Below, one piece after another: positions 49,942 through 61,200 of a stretch of 64,000 nucleotides of DNA. The notes beneath the pieces are model-generated. The model searched no databases. It was not told the origin of the DNA and worked only from the letters and a program-made list of their open reading frames with translations. A program made the position numbers and the translations under genes. Positions within the stretch are counted from its first letter, which is position 1, and each line of letters begins with the position of its first letter. Where the stretch lies: contig QLIY01000347.1 in the NCBI GenBank assembly GCA_003260075.1, positions 1-64,000 of the forward strand, read 5' to 3'. The DNA comes from Phallusia mammillata (lineage: Eukaryota; Chordata; Ascidiacea; Phlebobranchia; Ascidiidae).

Positions 49942-52900
49942 ATGGGTCGCGAGAAACAGGACAAATGTTGTGCCTTTGAATTTCCTGATATTCCTACACC
50001 ATGGCTTCTATTTATTGAGTTTGCCTTTACTTTTGGAACAACCATAGTTTATTTTGCAGACATTGTAACAGACTTTATCACTTTGCGTAAGTTTTTATTC
50101 TTTACTCTTCAGAATATTTATGAATTTTAAATATCTTTTTGCCAATATTTATTTAGGCGTATACTGGATTAACGGCTGGTATTATGCCTTTGGAATTTCT
50201 TTGTCGTTCATTATCTTGCCATCAATACTTTTGGCTGTTTTGGAATATCGGTTTTTAAAGAAGACTCATGGCAAAAAGTTTACCTGGAAAACAATTATAT
50301 TTCGTACAATTCTCAACATTCCATTACAGTTGACTCTAATTTGGTATCACTGCAGATTGTCATACACATTTTTTAGCAACTGGCTTGATCATGTCAGGTT
50401 AGTCTTCTTTTGTTAACTATTCATTTTTTGAAATTCAATGCTTTAACTATTTTTCTGTTTTTATAAATATTAATATTGACCCAATATTTGTACCGTTTTT
50501 TGTTAAATTACATCTTTAATATTTAGGGGTGTAACGAAGAAACGAAAAACGCCATCACAGTGGTATGACCCTACAACACTAGAAAGATCCCGAGGTGCCT
50601 CTTTGTCAAGTTTAAATGAACTTGAATATTATCACAGAACAGGAACAGATAATAATGAGGTTTGTTTTTGAATATCCAATTGTGGCATAGAATACGCTAT
50701 TTTTAGTAAATTTGGTTGCTGACAAAAATATTATGTGTAAAATGTTATTATAGTTGTAAGTAGTAACTTGATGATATTATGAGACCATATTTTATCTCCC
50801 AATTGAAGAATATATTAAGTTTTATATATATCCAAGCTATGGCGTTTGTTGTCATGTATATGTTTTTGTCTAAACTGATTGCCTAACATGTCTCATATAT
50901 GTTCAAACAATATCAATTTCAAATCACATGAAAAGCATACCTCAAAAAGCGCACTGATTTTCGCTGTTTTATACAGTTTTAAACAGTTTTCTATGTGAAA
51001 AACTGTTTTAACATCCACCATGTATGAAATCATTTTCTATTTTCAGGATTCAAATCTACATGGCAGTGCTGCAGTTTTTCCACCAGCCAATATGTCTTTA
51101 AGTATGCATTCGTTGGCTGCTATTGATGGTGCAGAAGGAGATAAGGAAAAAAGCAGCTGGTGGCAGAGACTGGGGGGGGGGGCTGTTTTCTTTCTCTGTG
51201 TGGTCCGCAAATAGGCTACTACAAAAGCACTTTGGGGGGGGGGACAGTGCTGCAGTTTTTCCACCAGCTAATATGTCTTTAAGCATGCATTCGTTGGCTG
51301 CTATCGATGGTGCAGAAGGAGATAAGGAAAAAAGCAGCTGGTGGCAGAGACTGACAAGGGAACAGTGGTTGTCGCATTTAAACACAATGAAATTGTCCGA
51401 GAGCATGTTAGAATCACTTCCACAGGTATATACGTTTTAACCAACTTCAGTAACAATGTACTTTTTCTTTCTCTGTGTGGTCCGCAAATAGGCTACTACA
51501 AAAGCACTTTCTGTTGCTTAACAATATCATAATTAGGAACCTGATAGGCAGATGCGAAAGAATGTAAACTTAACATTTGTTTCTACCTCTATCATTGCCA
51601 GTGGTTTACATCTTGCCTTTTACTACGTTTAGAGTATATCATGCACACTCATGTCCAGTCAAAATACTGAATGGTATTAACTAGTGATGTACCGAACAGT
51701 TTTAAAAATACCGAACTTATTTGGTGCATGAAATTATTAACTAAACTTTTAAAATCGCAAATTTTAAACATCATACCTTAACTAGTTGTTGCATCTAAAG
51801 AGTAAAGACACTAACCACATTGTCTGCAATATATTAGAAGTTAAGTGAAACTTACGCATTGTGAAAGTGATTTTGGAGTGTCATAAACAAGTTAACTTTC
51901 ATCAACAAATGTTTAGTTAAAAACAATTGTCAAAACAGGGTTTTTAAGTTTGGCCTGATGTGGCTGAATTATTCGGCTCGAACCTTTTTGAGCAGTTTCA
52001 GTGCATTACTGGTACCAACCAATTAACTGGAAAATAACCAAAAACAAAAAAACATTTTTAAACATATCACAAACATTTTTTTATTAGCTGCTGATCAATT
52101 TGTATCTGATCGCTTACTACAAAGAAGCCATAGCCATCCAGTACTTATCTGCAGTTTTGTCTTACTTATCCTTATGTGGTGGAGTTGTAAGATACGACAA
52201 GACACGAAAAGACAATGAGGCAGATCAGTGGATGGTTGACAGGACTCTGCTTCATTCACGCGCATCTCATACAAGACTGGAATGGCCACAAATACTTTTT
52301 GTTACAGTATGTATTTGTGAACAACTATTTTTCTGGTTTATAAATAAGGGTTTACAAGAAATTTTTCCTGCTTTTTAAGAGCCCGTTTTCAAGTAACTTA
52401 TTGGTATGATTAATTTAAGGCACCAAACCATATATTTTGTCTAGCAGCTACTTATGGGACAATACCAGGTTTTGAAGCGAGTACTGATACTGAGTACGAG
52501 TACCACATTTATATACCTTCGATACCAAGTACTGAGTACTTAAGTACAGTGTTGTACTTAGTTGTATATCACTGGCTAATGGGGGGGGGGTGAGTACCAC
52601 ATTTATATACCTTCGATCCCGAGTACCGAGTACTTAAGTACAGTGTTGTACTTAGTTGTATATCACTGGCTAATTTATCTGTCATGGTCAGGGTACAGGC
52701 GCACACACAAACATGCAGAAAAATGTTATCTCCACATGATAGCAAGAAATATATACATACCTGGTGGAACGTTTTCCAGATTTTGTGCTGTCCGAAGCAA
52801 ATATTGGCAAAAAGTTGTCCGTAGTCTTATGACATAAATGTAAACTGGCCTTTGGTATTGAACGTTGGTTTTGAAAACTGAGGTGAAATATTTCGATACC

Positions 52901-55900
52901 GAGTATCGGGTAATCGTCCCATCACTAGTATAAACCATAGTCTGCCAGGCCTTTTGAAAGAAATGTTTTGTGACTGTATTATCAAATGGGTCAAACCATT
53001 TTTGTAAGCCCAACTTTGAATTATTTGAGAAACTGTTTACTTGTGTAAGTTGTAAATTTTGTTATTGTTTTATTGCAGCTCTAGGGGGGGGGGATTGAGA
53101 AACTGAAGTTTTACTTGTGTAAGTTGTAAATTTTGTTATTGTTTTATTGCAGCTCTACAAAGGAAGCTTTCTGGCAGCAAGAATTTTAGCTTTTGTATTT
53201 TTTACCCTTTTTTATTCTTGGTACATTCTAATCCCTATCTTGATCCACTGGGGAGTAATATTGTGCTACTTTGTGTATCGGTGGTATCCAGACTTCAGTA
53301 AGGTAAGTCATCAAAAGTATTTAAAAATGTTTAAAGTTTTGTTACTGCTTTACTCAATGCAAAACAAATATCTAAAGCAGGGGTCTTCAACCTTTTTGGC
53401 TCAATCGCCCCCTTTCCAAGGCACTGGCTCCTGATCGCCCCCCTATGTGATGTTATTTGTTTTAAATTTCTGCCTTTTGAGCAGATGTGGGCGGTTAGAT
53501 TCATCTAGCACCGCGAAAGCTTCAGTCAACACCTAATTTAATTGCTACTACAACATGCGAGGTCCATTTCACACAATTTAAACGCATCTGAGAACAATTT
53601 GTTACATCATAGACCAAACAATATTACGATTATGTGCAAACAATCGCTTTCTTTTGTTGACAACAATAGGGCATTACAGGGTAGAGGTGAATCCTAAATG
53701 ATGCAAATACTTTGCGGTTTGAGAAGCGCTTGTAGGCCCATAGGTAGTGTAAAAGCGAAAAAAGTTTGGGGTTAAGTTTGTTACCGTTGTATTTAGAAGT
53801 ATGGCCTGTCACCATACATAGCCACAATAAAGTGGCCCCTGTGGCTAATTAAATGCCTAACCTTGGTTTCGAGATCACCAAAAGTACAAACAAATATTCA
53901 AATAGCAGCATGTTTAATCTGATGTGTCCATTGTCCCTGGTGTTTGTTTGCAAGACGATGTTTGCAAATTATATTTGCTTGTAAGTCAAAGTTAGCTGAG
54001 TCTCACAGTTATGGTACATATTTATACAATTAGTAATGTTGAAATCGCCCCCTTTTGAAGGCAAATCGCCCCCTTTTGAAGGCAAATCGCCCCCCAACTT
54101 CCAAAATTGTCACCATCACCCCCTCGGTAGACGAAATCGCCCATGTTGAAGAACCCTGATCTAAAGCAACAAATCATGAAATAAAAGTAAAGATAGACAA
54201 CAAAAGTGGTATTTCACTAAAACAGCATGGGAGCATCTCCATCAGTGGTTCTTAATCTGTGGGTAATTACCCCCAAAGGGGTAATTTGACATTTCAGAGG
54301 GGCTACTTACTTGACCAAGCATTAAAACAATTTTGATTCCAAATCATTATTACTTTGTGTGAGGTCACAATAGCACAGGAAAATAGCAAAAAAGGTTTAC
54401 AAAATATAAACTAGGAAAAAAAATGTTAAAAGTCAATATTTTTCCTTTTCAGGTAACACGCCAGCTCCAGCAAGCAGACTACAAGTACAGAGCGTATCTA
54501 TTTTTAAGCCACGACTTTTTGTCAGTGTTCCACGCAAGTCTAATGGCAATTTTCATCCATGTTCGTCCCTACTACCATGCTTTCATCGACCAACCTTACT
54601 GCTTTATGTTCTGGTACGTTTTTACCTAAGTTTATGCCTTGCTAGACTTGCACATAGCGACTAAATATAAAAGTCTGTTAGCCTAAATAATATGGACTAA
54701 ATATTTGTCTGTTTCACACTATAGTGCGCCGGGCCTGAGGCGTCATGCCGAATCAACAAGTTAACCAAGCATTCCTTAATGACAGAAACATGCTAGAAAA
54801 ACTTATCCTGCGGTGGGATTCGAACCTACGACAGGAGCCTTTCCGGTACTCGCGCTCTACCAACTGAGCAACACAGACTTAAAGTCGAATCACAAAGCTA
54901 ACAGCTAATTTTGCAAGTAGTTCTATTCGCATTGCTAGACCCAGAAAAATAGCGCACTTGGTATGACGTCTTGCAATCGTTTACCTTCGACATTTCGACA
55001 TCCAAAATGTTCTAACGGTGTCGTCATTGCAGACACGACAGGGTGTAGGGGGGGGGGACGATCGTTTACCTTCGACATAATTCGGGAAACCCCAGAATAT
55101 CAAGATTGAAAATTAAGTACGAAAATCGTGCAAAGTTTAATAATGGCTTTGGGAAAACATAAAATAAAATAAACAAAAGTTTGTACAGTGCATGAATAGC
55201 ATCGATTAAAAAACACACCGTGTTTTTCCCTAAGCGAGGCACTGTAGTATCTCTCTACCCGAATCCAGTCTGGTAGGTCAAGAAAAAAACAAAAACCAAT
55301 CCAAAATGTTCTAACGGTGTCGTCATTGCAGACACGACAGGGTGTAACATATACCGCGCTGAACCTTAAAATTAAACCAGCATGTTAATTTGCAGGTATT
55401 ACGTGGTGTACGTGACAGAAAACATTGCTCTCTTTCTATTACCTGGAATCATTTTGTCGCTGCAAGGAAAAGATGACAGTCTCAATTATTACCAGTAAGA
55501 AACGAAAAAGTTTTTGGGAAAAAATATAACTAAAAACACATGTTAATGATCAAAATCATCGAAAAAGGATCCTCTAATTTTATCGTGGTAATATCTTCGT
55601 TAGGCTTGAAACTGAAAGCTTGTACGAAACTTTTTGCACTAAGGGCTAACCGCTTTACAGAAACATTTTGATATGAAATGATGATTAAGGATAGGATTTA
55701 CGCAAATTTTGCATACGACACGTACAGTTACTATATGCGATAAAGTAATGACAATGAACTATTACAAGCGTTTTTTTTTACGTACAACTTTTTCTTCCAA
55801 CACAGATATTACATTCTTAGGGGGGGGGGTAAATGTATACGACACGTACAGTTACTATATACGATAAAGTAATGACAATGAACTATTACAAGCGTTTTTT

Positions 55901-56434
55901 TTACGTACAACTTTTTCTTCCAACACAGATATTACATTCTTATGGCAACCGATTTATTTCTGAATGCCGCTGGATGCGCCCTCTGTACAATATATTACCT
56001 GGCAGTCCATAAGATGCGAGCCTTCACTGCACACGCATATCCTACAGCTTCAAACATGCTTTGTTGTTGTTGTGGATCCCGGCAGCAGGATATAGACGAT
56101 GATGAAGATTATTGGCTGCCTGTTAGAAGTGGTTGGACGGTTTGCAAGCAAGCTGAAACTAGTGAGATCTTTTTTCTCACTAAAGATCAGCTTAAGTCGT
56201 TTCACCAGGTTAGTATTGTAGCTGTTGGAGCAGTGGTTCTTAAACTTGTTTTTTTGAGCAACTTAATGACACAAAAGGTTGACACCAAAAGAAATTCCTT
56301 TGTTTGGATGGTTGATACTGTTTATGGTAGCAAATAAGATCTAAATGAGGTTCTAGTGTTTTTTTTATTTTTTGAAAGCCCCAATTAGACCAAATAGTTA
56401 AATTTACCAACGGGAAAAACGACACAAATATTAT

Positions 56435-56490
<56 letters not shown>

Positions 56491-58278
56491 CTTGAAAAGC
56501 CCAGCCCAACGGCAATTCTGGTTTTGTTATCCAAATTGGCCGCGCCTGGCCCAGCCACAACATTGAATCGATGTGGTGTATCATAACACAGTGCTCTTCA
56601 ACCTTTTTTCCCGTTGTATACCTTTTACAATTTTTAAGCAACTTTGTATACCCTACACATAGCAATTTATAAATGTGACAGTCTACCAATAGGTGCCTGG
56701 TCGCGTGAATTATTGTTATACAAGGCCATGAGTAGACAACCTGGGGCCGTGAACATGTAAACTGAAATATTTAGATTTGCGAAACTAGTTTGAGGGGCTG
56801 GAATAATATTAACAGCCCAGAAGCCGCATGTTTGAGACTTTTTGTAAAAGACTTTTTTTGCGAAAACAGGCATCATTAGCGTCACAATTTAGATGGTGAC
56901 GTTATAAACAGTAAAGTCTGATCCCTAGACTGTTTTACGTAACAAGCTAGAAATTAAATTGGCTATCAGGCATTATTAATAAGGATTTACGATGCGGCCG
57001 TTACAGCGGAAATATCACTGCAACAAAATAAAGAGAAGTTTATAAAGCACTTATTTTTCTGTTGAAACCTTCAACTTGAAAAGTGATCAAACTTATTAAA
57101 CATATTTTATTTCCCAGACCTACAACACTGTAGTGCGTAAAGATCGTCTAAAAGGCCGAGCTGTGGAATGTTTCATTGATGACAGATGTAAGATCTTCTA
57201 CGCTCCAAGATCGAAGATGAAACCAATGAAAGACCGAGGATATTATCCGGATACTCTTCCGCGTCCATCGCTCCGAAAACTCAAGGATCCTGCTCCAGCT
57301 CATAACGACCTCATCCCGGAGGAGGAAGTCATTTTTCTGGAGGAGCACGATCCCCCTGAGCCCAGGTCCTCCAGGAGTGAAAGTCCAGAAAGAAACGTGG
57401 CTTTTAATGTAGAGGAAATGTCTCCTGAAACTGCTGACGTCCATCGAGCCCCTGAAGAGCCTGCTGTAGTGAAACGACCAGTACCAAAAGCTCGTACTTC
57501 TATAAAGAAAGTAAGGCCACAGTTGGCAGGTGAAACAAGTCAAACTCCATTAGTTAACAACGCTGACAGTGGGACAAATCCTATATCAGAAGAGGCTGAA
57601 CTTCCTGATGTTAGCACGGAGCGAGAATACGAAACGCCGCGACAATTGGAGGATGATATTGCTCCTAAGAGGCCAACACGGAGCAAAGATTCATCTCGTA
57701 AGTCCTCCGGGAAGAGTAACCGCAATCCAACATTCATGAGGAAGAAAGATGAAGATGATTTAAAGCAAACGCCGCCCATAATTCATTCCCCTCATGTAGA
57801 GAAAGATGCCAGTCGCAAACCACAAGAGGACGACCAAAAATTTACCAAAACGCCTGATAAAAGAAACAGGAGCAACAGACGTATGGTATCGGAGCCTAGG
57901 GATGACAGGCTGTCTTCTAAGAGGACTGGAGCCAACAGAGAAGGCCCTAATGTTCCAAACATTACTCCTGCAAGAAGCGACAGTAGTGGTACACCCAGAT
58001 CAAGTGATAAGGATCCGTATTCCTCCAGAAGTTCGGGAAGTAGGAAGGCAGTTGATTCTTATGATTCAAGGGCTGCTCCCTCTAGTGGTGAAAGAGGAGA
58101 TGAAACGCGCTCTTCTTTGTCATGGCCTGAAGACAGAAGGAAGGAGCCTTACATCCCGAGTAATCCACCTAATACTAAGAGTCCTCGCATCCAGGATGAT
58201 GATAAAATATATGAGGAATCAGGAAATAATGAAGACATCACTAATGAACTGCCTGGCTGGCAACAAACGTGGATTTAA
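49942..58278 (+). CDS. XKR: XK-related (XKR) membrane protein with long C-terminal tail
   Basis: Ten exons join in phase: 49942-50086, 50157-50397, 50527-50659, 51047-51425 (duplicated inside), 52088-52306, 53153-53302, 54453-54613, 55396-55494, 55929-56208 and 57118-58278, giving about 928 residues. XKR proteins are multi-pass plasma-membrane proteins; some vertebrate members scramble phospholipids after caspase activation. The family hallmarks are present: PWLLFIEFAFTFGTTIVYFA, then ADIVTDFITLRVYWINGWYY (first membrane segments), WYHCRLS, and the signature LESLPQLLINLYLIAYY at residues about 234-250, followed by further hydrophobic segments to about residue 480. A DIDDDED patch follows CCCCGSRQQ. 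Residues about 570-928 form a charged Ser/Arg/Pro-rich tail ending LPGWQQTWI, far longer than usual for the family. It is not assignable to one vertebrate paralogue; XKR4/6/7 are the nearest by feel. Confidence 0.9.
51047..51425 (+). repeat. XKR: XKR exon 4 duplicated with a misplaced intron piece
   Basis: Exon codons from GSAAVFPPANMSLSM to SSWWQRL occur at 51059-51172 and again at about 51247-51353. Between them, ten Gs (51173-51182), then 51183-51233, which copies intron sequence found downstream at about 51461-51511 (TTTCTCTGTGTGGTCCGC), then ten Gs (51234-51243). The first contig therefore skips about 100 bases of exon end and intron, with Gs in their place. Keeping one copy (51047-51172 plus 51354-51425) gives 66 codons in phase. 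Confidence 0.9.
51682..52011. mobile_element. Degenerate hAT MITE in XKR intron 4
   Basis: Begins TAGTGATGTACCGAACAG and ends TTTCAGTGCATTACTG, a weathered version of the TAGTGATGCACCGAA termini at 9754-9862. I could not find a clear target duplication. Longer than the 9.7-kb copy. Confidence 0.6.
52449..52927. mobile_element. hAT-like element, GATGGGACGAGTACC family, third copy
   Basis: Lies in XKR intron 5. Starts near TTATGGGACAATACC and ends AATCGTCCCATCACTA. Its interior matches the copies at 32918 and 46080. A segment beginning GAGTACCACATTTATATACC is repeated around ten Gs at 52581-52590. No clean target duplication. Confidence 0.75.
53370..54166. mobile_element. 781-bp non-autonomous hAT element, perfect duplication
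   Basis: Element 53378-54158 begins CAGGGGTCTTCAACC and ends GTTGAAGAACCCTG. It is flanked by identical ATCTAAAG octamers (53370-53377 and 54159-54166). Its arms carry repeated AAATCGCCCCC words near both ends. The interior shows no transposase frame. It fills most of XKR intron 6. Confidence 0.92.
54722..54878 (-). mobile_element. tRNA-derived SINE with intact A and B boxes
   Basis: Read on the minus strand, the head runs GTTGCTCAGTTGGTAGAGCG (A-box) to GTAGGTTCGAATCCCACCG (B-box), with the spacing of a tRNA. The tail follows with AAGGAATGCTTGGTTAAC and GATTCGGCATGACGCC. This is the best-preserved member of the SINE family in the window. A functional tRNA is unlikely because the acceptor stem does not pair and the tail is SINE-like. 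Confidence 0.8.
54980..55350. repeat. Allelic copies differing by an insertion of about 220 bp
   Basis: ATCGTTTACCTTCGACAT followed closely by CCAAAATGTTCTAACGG appears at about 54976-55047. After ten Gs (55048-55057) the same left word recurs, but about 220 bases (about 55080-55301) now separate it from the same right word. The short copy has TTCGACAT twice in a row. This is a clear insertion/deletion difference between the copies. Confidence 0.75.
55790..55945. repeat. Duplicate of XKR exon 9 acceptor at ten Gs
   Basis: The acceptor and first codons of exon 9 (CACAGATATTACATTCTTA) occur at about 55801 and are cut by Gs at 55820-55829. The intron end and the complete exon then follow, with the acceptor at 55927-55928. 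The first copy is a truncated duplicate. A similar truncated acceptor copy for exon 6 lies at about 53074-53083. Confidence 0.85.
56435..56490. other. 56-base poly-G tract in XKR intron 9
   Basis: A run of 56 Gs without obvious flanking duplication, between exon 9 (ends 56208) and exon 10 (starts 57118). It is probably a sized gap. Any reading frame through it yields only a proline or glycine run. A hAT-like terminus, CAGTGCTCTTCAACC, follows at about 56590. The remaining intron shows nothing I can name. Confidence 0.75.
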
Positions 58279-61200
58279 AGGGAATTATGTTCATATTGGT
58301 GGTATATTCAGGTTTTATTATGGTCCCATGGTAAAATGCCTGTTGCGAAAGGTCATTATTCCATTGAGGCTTTTATTATTATTATGTGGTACCTTAAAGA
58401 ACCAGATTACAATGCTGGTCTGGAAGTTGGTTAATCATCTGGATTTCAGGATGATGTTTGGGTTTTGTGGCAAATATTGTTTACTATACGCCTTATCTTT
58501 ATAAACCTCCTTTAAATTTGTTCAGTTTGGTAACGTTTTGAGAGTGTATGAAAAATTGTGTTTCAAAATGCAAGAGCCATATTTACTCTGTGTGTTCTTT
58601 TATATCTTTTATCCAATCGTTATCACCATATTCAATCGGTGCTATGTCGTTCATAGACAATCAATCAATTTGTAACATTTTTGAACTTTTTTTAAACTTT
58701 TTTATGATCAATCACAAAAGCGACCTTTTCTGAGAAGCGAAACCAATTTTCTGGGAAGCATTTCGACACGCGCGTCATCTGAATCTAAAAAAATATCGCC
58801 GTACTAACTTTTCCACCTCGCCTGGCGCAGGAGTATGCAAATGAAGCCACGATCACACAGCAGGTCATTCGCGTATAAACACATTTGCATACAAGTTTGT
58901 GGCCGTTAGATGGCGCCACAGGTAGCTCGAGAGAAATTGTTGTTGTTGGCGCTGGATTCTTGTGGCGTGAGAAAGGGTCATTTTCGCGGCGATGTAATGT
59001 TTTTCCACTTGGCAGTGCGCATATAAGACTCATTTTGATCCATGAATTTCGGTATAATGATGCTTTTTGCTTTGCTACTCTTTTACTACGTCATATGGTT
59101 TGCTGAGTTGCTTGGATTTCATTAAGTGAATGTCCGAAGTATTTTTATTTTTACGCATTGTGATTTGCAAATTTTGATTTTGAACAATTGACCCTTTGTG
59201 ACCCACCGACACCCCTACAAGCCCCCTAAGGAAGAGGTGCTTAAATGGGGTTAAATACACCCTAACCCTTTCAAGGGAAAATTAAATTAAGCATTATTTT
59301 TGTGAATGTAAGATTGGAAAAGTAAAAAAAATTGAAAGCCTGTGCCTTAATTAAGGTGATTTTATCGAAAGCTGTGATGACCAATTGGCTCTGTACGTTT
59401 GGTTTTAGACATGTTATACTTACAATGCAAAATGCTTTGTGCGTTTTTATACACCTTTTTTACCTTCGTCTTCCTATAATCTGCATCAAATCATTATACT
59501 TGCCACTTACTATTCATATGTAGCAGTATTGTTGCAAGTTGATTGACCAATTTCAAGTGCTTGTTGTCCGTGCGATTTTTCATATGATCCAATTTCGTTG
59601 GTGCTTTTTCTATTTTATATACTCTTTTGTGAGGACTGATGGTACACAATTTTTGAAATATATTCTTATCAATGGTTATTTTGACTGCTCTAGCCTATAC
59701 GGTCAATGTCTTGTCACCAGCTGCACTGATGATACCTTGGAGATAGAAACAGTGTGCACAGTTTTTAGCTTAATGACTCAGAAGCGTATATGCAGACCAG
59801 CAATCATGACACACTGGTTTATAAATCAAAGTACGCTGGGCCCGTTCAAGTCGTTATACCGAATCAAGATGTTTTCTCATTCCCATATAACAAGGCACAG
59901 GATAAAAAAATCTAGCCTGTGGTGGGATTCGAACCCATATAAGCTGAAGAGTTTTCCATTTCTTTTCTGATGAAAGCATCCAGAACAGACTAGAGTTGTA
60001 TAGGGGCCCGTGCCAAGTACACGTCAAACTCGAAAACTTGATTAAAATAGGCCTAAAACTGATTTATCTATGTACAAATAGGATAAACATGTGATCTAGT
60101 GTGAAGTCAGGCCCGATTCAAGTTCGTTTCGTTCAAGCTACAGCCCGAACCCGACCTACTGTCAACTTTGTAACAAACACCATTAGGGGGGGGGGTAAAT
60201 AGGATACACACGTGATCTAGTGTGAAGTCAGGCCCGATTCAAGTTCGTTTCGTTCAAACTACAGCCCGAACCCGACCTACTGTCAACTTTGTAACAAACA
60301 CCATTAATGTAATGATCAGTTCATTCCGTCTTGCATGCGCCAAGCGTGGCTGAGGTCATTTTGACGACGTAATGTATTCGAAACCGGACACGGTATTCCC
60401 CAAAACAAGATGGTCTAGGTCGGCGTCATTGCTCACTGTGGGTAAAACCCTTCGAAGAAAAGTAATTCAGATCCAAAAACTTATGCAAAGTGCAGAAATA
60501 GATTGTAAACACGTATGCAGCCCAAAGTTGAACCTACCATAAGCATAGAACACTCAAACTTCACAACATCACAAACAATTGAAATGGTGTTCGTTAAAAG
60601 CAGAGTTTTAAGGGTTTGAAATTGGGGCCCGAATCGGAATTTTTATTAAACAAGGCCAGATTTATACACAAAAGTTGGTAAATTTGTGCCACACAAATGA
60701 GGTCAAGTCCAAACTTGCCCCGAAATACCAGACCTGACTTACATTTTTGGTAAAATACACATACAAAGGAAATAATACAACTTTCCGGCATAACATTTTA
60801 AACCATTTTGTTGCACCAAATGCGTTGAAAAGTCTTATTTAAAGTAAGCATCTATTATGTTATATTGTAAAGCATTTTAATTTGCAGCGGGGTTCTCAAT
60901 GTTTTTCACCCCATCTCATTCCACGTCTCCAAAACAGAAATCATTTTTATCCACAAATGCAATCTACAACTTTGTATGACCAAAAGGTATTCTGTACCAA
61001 TCTTGTTCTAAGTTACAAAACGCCAAAAAAGATTGGCAGTAGCCTACCACCCTGGTTGAGAAGCTATTATTTACAAAAAAACGTTGACGGGTGGGGGGGG
61101 GGAGTTCTAAGTTACAAAACGCCAAAAAAGATTGGCAGTACCACCCTGGTTGAGAAGCTATTATTTACAAAAAAACGTTGACGGGTTTGAGTACTTGGGG

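Noticed and set aside
54722-54878. A possible functional tRNA gene
   Set aside because: A and B boxes are intact, but the acceptor stem does not pair and the sequence continues into a tail shared with other SINE copies.
56240-56689. A minus-strand frame with a long proline run
   Set aside because: The prolines are the translation of the 56-G placeholder. The same holds for frames through the tracts near 25580, 37622 and 46410.
57806-58504. A 232-codon plus-strand open frame overlapping the last XKR exon
   Set aside because: It is the +1 frame shadow of the charged tail exon, has no homology I recognise, and begins inside the coding exon.
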